From Rugamonas brunnea (GTDB taxonomy: Bacteria; Pseudomonadota; Gammaproteobacteria; Burkholderiales; Burkholderiaceae_D): a stretch of DNA of 64,000 nucleotides. The DNA lies in NCBI RefSeq assembly GCF_014042345.1, contig NZ_JACEZT010000003.1, forward strand, positions 310,001 through 374,000, read 5' to 3'. Shown here piece after piece: positions 18,058-26,228 of the stretch. The notes below the pieces were generated by a model. It did not search any database and had not been told where the DNA came from. It saw only the letters and a program-made list of their open reading frames with translations. Numbering within the stretch: position 1 is the first letter of the stretch; every line of letters starts with the position of its first letter. Both the position numbers and the translations under genes were made by a program.

Positions 18058-21000
18058 TCAGCGTTGCATGCCTTCAGCCAGCATGGCCAGCATATCGGCG
18101 GCCGACATGCGCGCGGCCAGGTCGCTGCCGTCGAGCAGGCTGTCGGCCAGGTCGCGCTTGTGCTGGTGCAGCGCCACGATGCCCTCCTCGATCGTGTGGC
18201 GCGCCACCAGACGGTAGATGGTGACGGGCCGCTGCTGACCCATGCGGTGCGCGCGGTCCGAGGCCTGGTCTTCCACGGCAGGATTCCACCACGGGTCCAT
18301 ATGGATCACGTAGTCGGCCGCCGTCAGGTTGATGCCCATGCCGCCCGCCTTCAGGCTGATCAGGAACACGTCGCCGTCGCCAGCCTGGAACGCGTCGACC
18401 CGCGTTTTGCGCTCCTGCATGGGCGTGGCGCCGTCCAGGTACTGGTAGCGGATGCCGTTGGCGTCCAGGTGGTCGCGGATCAGTTTTAGATGATCGACGA
18501 ACTGGCTGAACACCAGCACCTTGTGGCGGTTGTCGAGCAAGCCTTCCAGCAGTTCCGCGAAGGCGGCCAGCTTGCTGCTGGCCAGCCCCAGGGCCGGCGC
18601 CACCAGCTGCGGATTGCAGCAGGCGCGGCGCAGCTTCATGATCTCGGCCAGGATCTGGATGGTCTTGCGGTCGACCGGACCTTCGGCCTGTTCCAGCTTT
18701 TCCAGCGCGGCACGGCGCAGCGATTCGTACAGCGCCGTTTCCTCCTTCGACAGCTCCACCTCCAGCGTGATCTCGGTGCGCGAGGGCAGCTCGGCCAGCA
18801 CCTGGGCCTTGGTGCGGCGCAGGATGAAGGGCTGGATCAGGCGCCGCAAGCGCTGGCGCGCACCCACTTCCGCCTTGTGGTTCTGGGCCTTCTCGATCGG
18901 CCCCGCGAAGCGCAGGTTGAACTGCTCGATGCTGCCCAGCAGGCCGGGATTGATGAAGCGGAACAGGTTCCACAGTTCACCCAGGTGGTTCTCCAGCGGC
19001 GTGCCGGTGGCCACCATCTTGAAGTCGCCCTGCAAGGCCATCACGGCTTGCGAACGCTTGGTTGCGCCGTTCTTGATGGCCTGCGCCTCGTCCAGCACGA
19101 TGGTGTGCCAGCGCACGCCGGCAAACAGCTTGGCCTCCAGTTGCAACAGGCCGTAGCTGGCCACCACCACGTCGTAGGGCTGCAAGGTGGCCAGCGTTTC
19201 GCCCCGATCACCGGCCCCGAACAACTTGATGTTGAGCGTGGGCGCGAAGCGGGCCGCCTCGCTGATCCAGTTCAGGCACACGGAGGTGGGCGCGACCACC
19301 AGTGTCGGACCGTGCGGCGCGCGCGCGAGGATCAGGGCCAGCGCCTGCAGCGTTTTACCGAGGCCCATGTCGTCGGCCAGGCAGGCGCCCACGCCCCAGT
19401 GGGCCAGGCGCGCCAGCCAGTCGTAGCCTTCGCGCTGGTAGTCGCGCAGTTCCGCCTGCAGGGTGCTCGGTAGTTGCGGCACGAATTCCGTGCGCGCCTG
19501 CATGCGCGCCAGGTGTTCGCGCCACAGCTTGTCCGCCTTCAGCCCGCCCGCGTCGTCGGCCAGCTCCTCCAGCGCGAACGCGGCCAGCGGATGCAGGCGC
19601 ACGCCGTCGGCCGTCAGTTCGCCGTAGGCCGACACTTCGCGCAGGCGGCGGTGCAGCTCCTCCGTCAGCGCCAGGAAGCGATTGCCGCCCAGCTCCACGA
19701 AGCGTCCCTGGCTGTTGTGCATCAGCTCCAGCAGGGTGCGCAGGTCCAGCACCTGGTCCTCGTCCACCTGCACTTCGCCGCTGGCCGCGAACCAGTCCTT
19801 GTGGCTCCTGATGGCCAGCCGCAGCTGGCCGCTGCCCACTTTGGACGTGACGCGGAAACTCTCACCTTCCGGCCAGGCCAGCACGATGCTGTCAGGGTCC
19901 AGCGCCTGCAGTTCCACCAGCAGTTGCAGGCACAGCGCCGGTTGGCCCAGCAGCCACTCGCCGTGTTCCTGCTCGGCCGATTCGAGGATGGGGCAGCGCG
20001 CCACCAGCGCCCGTTCCGCGTCGCGTTCGCCGTTCAGGTCGCGGCGCGCCTGCACCGGCTTGCCGCCGGCGTCCGCGATCACGCTGTCGGCGCCGGTGCC
20101 GGGCGGGTAGTAGGCGCCGCCGGCCAGCGGACGCACCAGCAGTTGCATCTTCAGGCCGTGCTGGTAGGGCAGCAGGTGCACGTGCAGGCGGGCGTCGGCC
20201 GCCACCTGCTCCATGTCGGCGCCGGCGCCGCCGATTTCCGACTGCACCGTCACCAGCGACGAGATCGAGCCGATCGCCTGCAACACCTGCTGTTCCGCGT
20301 GGCGCGGCACGGTCAGGCCGTCGCCGACGATGGCGGCGATGCGGCGGTGCTCGTCGAGGATCTGGATCACGCGCAGCCGGGTCGGCGTTTCCTTGTTGAT
20401 GATGACGGTGCTGCCGTCGTCGGGGATGGCCGGTTGCAGCGCGATCGTCAGGTTGTCGCCCTGCTTGCGGATCAGCAGTTCCGGCTCGCCGGCCAGCAGT
20501 TCGACCCGCGTGTCGGGCGCGTCGTGCCAGAACAGCAGCGGGTGACCCACCAGCGCGGCGGCCGCGCGTTGCGGGTCGATCTCGTAACTGAGGCCGGACG
20601 AATGGTAGTGGCGGTGCGCCACGCCGATGGCCTCGGCCGCGCGCAAGTCCTGTGGCGTGAGGAAATCGAACTGCTCGGCTTCGAAGCGCAGCCGCTTCAA
20701 GGCCACGGCGCGGCCCTTGCCCCAGATGCCGCGCGCGTCGCGCTTCTGTTCGCGCGGCTCCACCGCCGTCAGGCCGTGGCGCGGATGGAAATCGAGCACC
20801 CAGGCCAGGCGCGTGTTGCCGCCGGCCGTGGAGGTCGCCGGCTGCTGCAGATTGATCAGGGCGGCCAGCTGGCGCTGCCATGCTTCCTGCCGCTCGAACC
20901 ATGCCGTCAGGTCGGCGTAGCCGTGCTGGCGGCGCAGGGCTGTGCCGTGGCGCGCCTGCTCCGCGTCGCCCAGGTGGCCCAGCAGGCTGGCCGCCTGGCC

Positions 21001-22221
21001 GGCGATGAAGTGGTAACCAGCGCGGTCGGCCTGCTGCACCAGCTCCACCAACTGCGGACGGTAATCGGCCAGTTGCGGCTGCGATAGCCAGAAGTACAGC
21101 AAGGCCTGGAACATCTGGGCTTGCAGGCCCGTTTCCCATGCGCGCTTGGTGACGGTGTCCGGCGTCAGCGTGCCGGCGCGCACCTGGCGCAGCAGGTCCA
21201 GTTGCTGGTAGACGGCGCTGTCGTGGTTGTGCGGCGCGCGCAGCGCCGCTTCCAGGTAGGCTTCGGCGGCCTTGTCCAGTTTGGGGTCGCCTTGGCGCAG
21301 CATGGCCAGCACGTACAGGTGGCCGCCCAGGCCAGCGAACAGTTGCTTGCGCTTGCCCGATTCGCGCCGCAGCATCTTGAGCGCCGCGTCGAAGCCGGTG
21401 ATGGCGGCCGAGGCGGCGCCGCGCAACAGCACGATCACGCTGGCCAGGAACTGGCTTTGCGCGCCGGCCGTGCCCTCCAGGTAGCGGCCCGCGTCGTCCA
21501 GCCGGCCGCACAGGATGGCGTCTTCCGCCAGCGCCAGGCGCAGCGCGGGCGCCAGCTCGTCGCCGCCGGCGTGGCGGCGCTGGAAGTGCTGCTCGATGAA
21601 GTCGCGCAGCACGGGCGCGCTGGCGATATCGCGCTGTGCGTTCTGCAGCAGCAGCGTCAGGATATCGTCCTGCAGCAGCGGGTGGACGCGGGCGATCATG
21701 CCCGCTTCGAACGGGCGGCCGAAGATCTCGATAATGGGATGAAGCTGGGCCGCTTCGTAGCAGTTCTGGCAGAACGTCAGTAGTGGCAGCACGCGCTGCG
21801 GGTCCTGGCCGCGCAGCAGCGCCATGCGCAACCGCGCCACGCCGGCCCGGTAGCTGCGCGGCTCCACCGTGTTCCAGGTCTGGCGCAGCGGCACCAGCAG
21901 GTCGTGCGCCTGGCTGATGTCGTCGAGCGCGTGGGTGCCGATGGCGGCCCGGATGGCGGGCCAGCGCAGACCGGGGTTGCAGCTGTGGCCGCGCCCTGTC
22001 ACCACGTTGGTGAAGGCCAGCCGCTCCAGCTTGCGCAGCGCGTCGTCCAGCGAGTCCACGCTGAGCGCTTCATGATGCTGGTCCTCGATGCGGGCCGCCT
22101 TCAGATGGTCGAGGATGGCGGTACGGCCCATCGGCTCGCCGATCAGCGCGAGCAGGGCCAGCGTCATTTTCTCGTGGTCGGCCAGCGCGTCGAATTCGGC
22201 CTGCAGCTGCGTTTCGTTCAT
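18058..22221 (-). CDS. SNF2-family ATPase/helicase with long N-terminal region
   Basis: 1387-residue protein. The C-terminal ~485 residues are a complete SNF2 ATPase: 'LADDMGLGKTLQAL' (Lys956), 'VLDEAQAIKN' (Asp1044-Gln1047), 'ATGTPLENHLGELW', 'VLVFSQFVDHL', 'LKAGGMGINLTAADYV' and 'DRAHRMGQ'. The N-terminal ~900 residues contain alpha-helical, repeat-like sequence and then a beta-rich part; I do not recognise a named domain there. SNF2 proteins translocate on duplex DNA and remodel protein-DNA complexes. It overlaps the S9 peptidase stop by 4 bp and probably shares its transcript. No restriction, DISARM or other defence partner is adjacent. Confidence 0.88.
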   Translation of the reverse strand: MNETQLQAEFDALADHEKMTLALLALIGEPMGRTAILDHLKAARIEDQHHEALSVDSLDDALRKLERLAFTNVVTGRGHSCNPGLRWPAIRAAIGTHALDDISQAHDLLVPLRQTWNTVEPRSYRAGVARLRMALLRGQDPQRVLPLLTFCQNCYEAAQLHPIIEIFGRPFEAGMIARVHPLLQDDILTLLLQNAQRDIASAPVLRDFIEQHFQRRHAGGDELAPALRLALAEDAILCGRLDDAGRYLEGTAGAQSQFLASVIVLLRGAASAAITGFDAALKMLRRESGKRKQLFAGLGGHLYVLAMLRQGDPKLDKAAEAYLEAALRAPHNHDSAVYQQLDLLRQVRAGTLTPDTVTKRAWETGLQAQMFQALLYFWLSQPQLADYRPQLVELVQQADRAGYHFIAGQAASLLGHLGDAEQARHGTALRRQHGYADLTAWFERQEAWQRQLAALINLQQPATSTAGGNTRLAWVLDFHPRHGLTAVEPREQKRDARGIWGKGRAVALKRLRFEAEQFDFLTPQDLRAAEAIGVAHRHYHSSGLSYEIDPQRAAAALVGHPLLFWHDAPDTRVELLAGEPELLIRKQGDNLTIALQPAIPDDGSTVIINKETPTRLRVIQILDEHRRIAAIVGDGLTVPRHAEQQVLQAIGSISSLVTVQSEIGGAGADMEQVAADARLHVHLLPYQHGLKMQLLVRPLAGGAYYPPGTGADSVIADAGGKPVQARRDLNGERDAERALVARCPILESAEQEHGEWLLGQPALCLQLLVELQALDPDSIVLAWPEGESFRVTSKVGSGQLRLAIRSHKDWFAASGEVQVDEDQVLDLRTLLELMHNSQGRFVELGGNRFLALTEELHRRLREVSAYGELTADGVRLHPLAAFALEELADDAGGLKADKLWREHLARMQARTEFVPQLPSTLQAELRDYQREGYDWLARLAHWGVGACLADDMGLGKTLQALALILARAPHGPTLVVAPTSVCLNWISEAARFAPTLNIKLFGAGDRGETLATLQPYDVVVASYGLLQLEAKLFAGVRWHTIVLDEAQAIKNGATKRSQAVMALQGDFKMVATGTPLENHLGELWNLFRFINPGLLGSIEQFNLRFAGPIEKAQNHKAEVGARQRLRRLIQPFILRRTKAQVLAELPSRTEITLEVELSKEETALYESLRRAALEKLEQAEGPVDRKTIQILAEIMKLRRACCNPQLVAPALGLASSKLAAFAELLEGLLDNRHKVLVFSQFVDHLKLIRDHLDANGIRYQYLDGATPMQERKTRVDAFQAGDGDVFLISLKAGGMGINLTAADYVIHMDPWWNPAVEDQASDRAHRMGQQRPVTIYRLVARHTIEEGIVALHQHKRDLADSLLDGSDLAARMSAADMLAMLAEGMQR

Positions 22222-24167
22222 GCAGGAAGATTGTCGATGTGGACGGCGCCGGGCGCGTCGCCCGGGTGCAGGCCGAACAGGCGTTGATAGAAGTACAGCT
22301 CCGCCTCCAGCGTGCGCACGATGTTCTCGGCCTTGCGGAAGCCGTGGCCCTCGCCTTCCAGCGGCACGTAGGCCACCGGCACGCCGCGCGCGCGCAGCGC
22401 CGCCACCATGGTTTCCGATTGCTGCGGCGGCACCACCTTGTCATCCAGGCCCTGGAAGAAGATCATGGGGCGCGCCAGCCGGTCGGTGTGGTTGATCGGC
22501 GAGCGGGCCTGGTACAGCGCCTCGGCCGCCGGTTGCGGCGCGATCAGGTATTCGTTGTAGTGCGATTCGAACTTGTGCGAATCCTGGTCCAGGCCCTTGA
22601 GGTCGGACACGCCGTAGTAGCTGGCGCCCAGCTTGAACACGTCGTGGAAGGTCAGCGCGCACAGCGTGGTCAGGCCGCCGGCGCTGCCGCCACGGATGAT
22701 CAGCCGTTCGCCGTCGGCCAGGCCGCGTGCCACCAGCGCGCGCGCGCCGGCGATGCAGTCCTCGACATCGACGATGCCCCACTGGCCCTTGAGCGCATCG
22801 CGGTAGGCGCGGCCGAAACCGGCGCTGCCGCCGTAGTTCACGTCCAGCACGCCGAAGCCACGGCTGGTCCAGTACTGGGTGGCCAGCTTGAGGGTGCTGG
22901 TGGTCATGCTGGTGGGGCCGCCATGGCTGATGACGATCACGGGCGGCAGGCTGGCGGCCGGCGCCTGCACGGCCGGATTGCAGGGCGGATAGAAGAAGGC
23001 GTGCGCCGTGCGGCCGTTGGCGCTGGGGTAGCTGATGGACTGCGGCACCGACAGTTCGGCCACGGCCGGCAGCGTTTCGATGGAACGGGCCAGCACTTCG
23101 ACCTCGTCACTCGTATATTCGATGCGGGCCAGTTCCAGCGCGATGGTAGGGCTGCCGCCCATCAGCGCGATGAAACCGGGGCCCACCTTCAGTTCGCGGA
23201 TTTCCTGATACGGATTGGCGATTTCTTCCAGCTTGCCGCTGCCCACATGCAGGCGCGCCAGCTTGCTCACGCCCTGCACGATGTAGGTGCAGATGATCTC
23301 GTCGGCCGAACGGAAGCCGTACATGGAGGCGCCGAACACCCAGTGCGGGGTGGCGAATTCGGCTTCCATCGGGCACAGGGCCTGCAATTGTTCGCCGGCC
23401 AGCCGGTACAAATTCCACCAGCCGCTGCGGTCGGACACGAAGTGCAGCACGCCGGCCGGCGACCATTCGGGCTGGCACACGGCTTCCTCTGGGCCGCCGG
23501 CCACGCGGCGCGCGGCGCCCAGGCTGCCGTCGTCCAGCACGGGCGCCAGCCACAGTTCCGTGCCCTGCCACGGCATGCGCGGGTGGTCCCAGCTCAGCCA
23601 GGCCAGCTGACGGCCGTCCGGCGACAGGCGCGGCGCCGCGTAAAAATCCGCGCCTTCAACCAGCACCGTCTCGACGCCGTCAGCGCCGATCGCGCACACG
23701 GTGTTGACCGGCTGTGCGTGCGGATCGTCGCCATGCAGTTCGCGCACGCTGATCAGGCGCGCGCGGGCGCGGTCGGCCACGAAGTCGGCGTGGCGCTGCT
23801 TGCCGGGCCGGGTCAGGGCCACGGCCGGAGCGTTGCCGTCCTGGCGGTACAGCAAGTTGTCGGCATAGTGCGAGAAGTAGATGGTGTCGCCATCGACCAG
23901 GCAGGCGCCGCCGCCGTATTCGTGCACGCGGCTGCGCACATTGAACGGCAGCGGGGTCAGTTCGGCCGTCGTCGCGCCACGGTGGCGCAGCAGCGTGTTG
24001 CGGCCCGCCTCGGCGGCGCGGCCGGCCAGCCAGTAGATATCGTTGCCATCGGCCCCGCCCAGGGCCAGTTGCGACAGTGGCGTGGCGCCGGCCGCCACGC
24101 GCGCTGCGCTGATGGTCGATGGCCAGGCGCCGAACGGTGCGGTGGGCAGTGGGGTGGCTGGGGTCAT
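22218..24167 (-). CDS. S9 family prolyl oligopeptidase-type peptidase
   Basis: 649-residue S9 peptidase: an N-terminal seven-bladed propeller-like region (about 30-390) and a C-terminal alpha/beta hydrolase. The catalytic triad is visible: Ser495 in 'GGSAGGLT', Asp576 in 'LDDKVVPP', His608 in 'GEGHGF'. The 'SHGGPTS' oxyanion-region motif is present. Closest in pattern to S9C acylaminoacyl/dipeptidyl aminopeptidases. No signal peptide, so cytoplasmic. First gene of the minus-strand pair with the SNF2 ATPase. Confidence 0.9.
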   Translation of the reverse strand: MTPATPLPTAPFGAWPSTISAARVAAGATPLSQLALGGADGNDIYWLAGRAAEAGRNTLLRHRGATTAELTPLPFNVRSRVHEYGGGACLVDGDTIYFSHYADNLLYRQDGNAPAVALTRPGKQRHADFVADRARARLISVRELHGDDPHAQPVNTVCAIGADGVETVLVEGADFYAAPRLSPDGRQLAWLSWDHPRMPWQGTELWLAPVLDDGSLGAARRVAGGPEEAVCQPEWSPAGVLHFVSDRSGWWNLYRLAGEQLQALCPMEAEFATPHWVFGASMYGFRSADEIICTYIVQGVSKLARLHVGSGKLEEIANPYQEIRELKVGPGFIALMGGSPTIALELARIEYTSDEVEVLARSIETLPAVAELSVPQSISYPSANGRTAHAFFYPPCNPAVQAPAASLPPVIVISHGGPTSMTTSTLKLATQYWTSRGFGVLDVNYGGSAGFGRAYRDALKGQWGIVDVEDCIAGARALVARGLADGERLIIRGGSAGGLTTLCALTFHDVFKLGASYYGVSDLKGLDQDSHKFESHYNEYLIAPQPAAEALYQARSPINHTDRLARPMIFFQGLDDKVVPPQQSETMVAALRARGVPVAYVPLEGEGHGFRKAENIVRTLEAELYFYQRLFGLHPGDAPGAVHIDNLPA

Positions 24168-24349
24168 GGTCGCTCCAAGAGTGGTCGGGATCGGGGTGCA
24201 GGCATCATAGTGAATGCGGACATAATGTTCCAGTGCAAACTAGCGTCGCGCCGGGCCTACGTTTCGTCATGCCTGGCACAGGGCAAAGCGTAAAAACGGG
24301 GCGCGGGATGCGATAATAGCTTTTTTATTCCCGCCATTGATTGCCTTCC

Positions 24350-25429
24350 ATGCCACAATTCGCCCCGCTCCAGAACGACACCTTCTTGCGCGCGTTGCTG
24401 CGCCAGCCCACCGACTACACGCCCGTGTGGCTGATGCGCCAGGCGGGGCGCTATTTGCCGGAATACCGCGCCACGCGCCAGAAGGCTGGTTCCTTCATGG
24501 GCCTGGCCACCAATCCCGATTACGCCACCGAGGTGACGATCCAGCCGCTGGACCGCTTCCCGCTGGACGCGGCCATCCTGTTCTCCGACATCCTGACCGT
24601 GCCCGACGCCATGGGCCTGGGCCTGCACTTCGTGGAAGGCGAAGGGCCGAAGTTCGAGCGCCCGCTGAAAACGGAGCAGGACGTGCTGGCCCTGCGCCAG
24701 CCGGAACCGGGTTCGCTGGACTATGTGTTCAAGGCCGTGACCCAGATCCGCACCGAGCTCAATGGCCGCGTGCCGCTGATCGGCTTTTCCGGCAGCCCGT
24801 GGACGCTGGCCTGCTACATGGTGGAAGGCCAGGGTTCGCGCGAGTTCCACACCATCAAGAAGATGCTGTACAACCGTCCGGACCTGATGCACCACGTGCT
24901 GGCCACCAACGCCAAGGCGGTGGCCGAATACCTGAACGCCCAGATCGACGCCGGCGCCCAGGCCGTGATGATTTTCGACTCCTGGGGCGGCGCGCTGGCC
25001 GATGGCGCCTACCAGGAATTCTCGCTGGCCTACATGCAGCAGGTGGTGTCCCAGCTCAAGCGTGAAAAGGATGGCGTGCGCATCCCCGCCATCGTGTTCA
25101 CCAAGGGCGGTGGCCAGTGGATCGAGGACATCGCCGGCATCGGCGCCGACGCCGTGGGCCTGGACTGGACCGTCAACCTGCGCCAGGCGCGCGCGCTGGT
25201 GGGCGACAAGGTGGCCCTGCAAGGCAACCTGGACCCCGCGATCCTGTTCGCCAGCCCGGACCAGATCCGCGCCGAAGTGCACAAGGTGCTGGACGCGTTC
25301 GGCAAACCCGGCCCCAACAGCGGCCACGTGTTCAACCTGGGCCACGGCATTTCCCAGTTCACCGAGCCCGACCATGTGGCGGCCATGGTGGAAGCCGTCC
25401 ACAGCCACAGCCGCGCCCTGCGCGCCTGA
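24350..25429 (+). CDS. hemE: Uroporphyrinogen decarboxylase
   Basis: 359-residue HemE, decarboxylating uroporphyrinogen III to coproporphyrinogen III in haem synthesis. Signatures: '[19 protein letters not shown]', '[17 protein letters not shown]' and '[16 protein letters not shown]'. Full length. ATG 24350 is chosen over a TTG three codons upstream. A GATAAT (24312-24317) 33 bp before the start could be its -10 element. Divergent from the S9 peptidase gene. Confidence 0.96.
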   Translation: MPQFAPLQNDTFLRALLRQPTDYTPVWLMRQAGRYLPEYRATRQKAGSFMGLATNPDYATEVTIQPLDRFPLDAAILFSDILTVPDAMGLGLHFVEGEGPKFERPLKTEQDVLALRQPEPGSLDYVFKAVTQIRTELNGRVPLIGFSGSPWTLACYMVEGQGSREFHTIKKMLYNRPDLMHHVLATNAKAVAEYLNAQIDAGAQAVMIFDSWGGALADGAYQEFSLAYMQQVVSQLKREKDGVRIPAIVFTKGGGQWIEDIAGIGADAVGLDWTVNLRQARALVGDKVALQGNLDPAILFASPDQIRAEVHKVLDAFGKPGPNSGHVFNLGHGISQFTEPDHVAAMVEAVHSHSRALRA

Positions 25430-25441
25430 CCTCGTTGCCGG

Positions 25442-25479
25442 AAAAAAGGGGCCGTTTCCGCGCACACGCGCCCTTTTTT
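25442..25479 (+). terminator. Rho-independent terminator of hemE
   Basis: Stem AAAAAAGGG (25442-25450) with CCCTTTTTT (25471-25479); the 20-nt apical region contains a further CGCG-CACA-CGCG stem. It ends in a T-run, 13 bp after the hemE stop. Confidence 0.8.
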
Positions 25480-25673
25480 CATGTTGTCTTCGTTCGTCCG
25501 ATACCGACTTATACACAATTTTATTTGCTGCTGAAATAACAGGCAGGGTATTTTTCCCCAAGGGGAACGGTGTTGTAAGTAATTGATTGTATTAGGTTTA
25601 TTTTTGCCTCCCCAGAGGCAAGATTAGCGATAGGTAAACCTTATCCCAGCAGCGAAACGGGCTTGTCAGTCCA

Positions 25674-25707
25674 TTGTCCACAAAGTTATCCACTAAAACT
25701 GTGGATA
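25674..25707 (+). repeat. Three-DnaA-box module, copy A
   Basis: 34-bp unit with three boxes: TTGTCCACA (forward), TTATCCACT (forward, 12 bp on) and TGTGGATAA (reverse, 14 bp further; box extends to 25708). The second and third form an inverted repeat TTATCCAC-N7-GTGGATAA. It matches copy B at 26131-26164 in 33 of 34 bases. Confidence 0.8.
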
Positions 25708-26130
25708 AAAAAGAAAAGACCTTAGTAAACCGCCACTTAGGCGTTTTGTTAGCATCTTGGTTCAAGAGCATGTTGCGCTGCACTAAATCGAGGCAATGTT
25801 TTTGCCGTGATAAGGACCTTGTTTTCGCGTAAACGTTGTCGTTGCAGTATGTGTAGAATGCGCAGCGTCCGGCCGCGTGCTGCAAACGGTTGCTGCTCTG
25901 CGGCAAACGTGATCTGTGTGGCATCCGGTGCAAAAAAGTGCTTGATTTCGGCCCAGAAAGTCCTCTAAATACTTCACTTATGCACAGCGGCGCGGATCTG
26001 GCGCGATTTTTTCCTCCCCTAGGGAGCAATTTTCAAGTTGTTGATTTATAAGGGAATTAATTTTGGTTTTTTGCCCGGTTTATGACACTGGCAAGGCGGA
26101 AGTCATCGGTTTCCGTGAATTAATTTTCCT

Positions 26131-26164
26131 TTGTCCACAAAGTTATCCACAAAAACTGTGGATA
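26131..26164 (+). repeat. Three-DnaA-box module, copy B
   Basis: Second copy, 457 bp downstream of copy A in the same orientation and with identical box spacing (12 and 14 bp). Boxes: TTGTCCACA, TTATCCACA (perfect consensus) and the reverse box TGTGGATAC ending at 26165. It ends 64 bp before the priA start, so DnaA binding here could also affect priA transcription. Confidence 0.8.
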
Positions 26165-26228
26165 CTTTCAAGCGCCCCCAGCGTGGCGGGGCGGCCGGGG
26201 AAAACCGCGTGATTTGTGCAGCCACACG

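Larger units (their letters stand above)
25480..26228. other. DnaA-box cluster in the hemE-priA intergenic region (oriC-like or DnaA-titrating)
   Basis: About 750 bp without a credible gene, visibly richer in A/T than its surroundings. Four exact TTATNCACA boxes: 25509-25517 (+), 25700-25708 (-), 25978-25986 (+), 26143-26151 (+). Five one-mismatch boxes: 25674-25682 (+), 25686-25694 (+), 25850-25858 (-), 26131-26139 (+), 26157-26165 (-). A/T-rich candidate unwinding stretches occur at 25578-25608 and 26031-26075. DnaA box clustering of this density is what replication origins and DnaA-regulatory loci show. No dnaA, dnaN, rpmH or mnmG gene is present here. Which role applies is undetermined. 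Confidence 0.65.

Noticed and set aside
18058-22221. SNF2 ATPase as a defence gene (e.g. DISARM or other helicase-based system)
   Set aside because: No methylase, nuclease, DUF1998-like or phospholipase-like partner is adjacent; the only linked gene is an S9 peptidase.
25598-26029. 143-codon minus-strand frame in the hemE-priA gap
   Set aside because: It runs across DnaA boxes, has no ribosome site or recognisable motif, and its composition is unlike genes of this genome.
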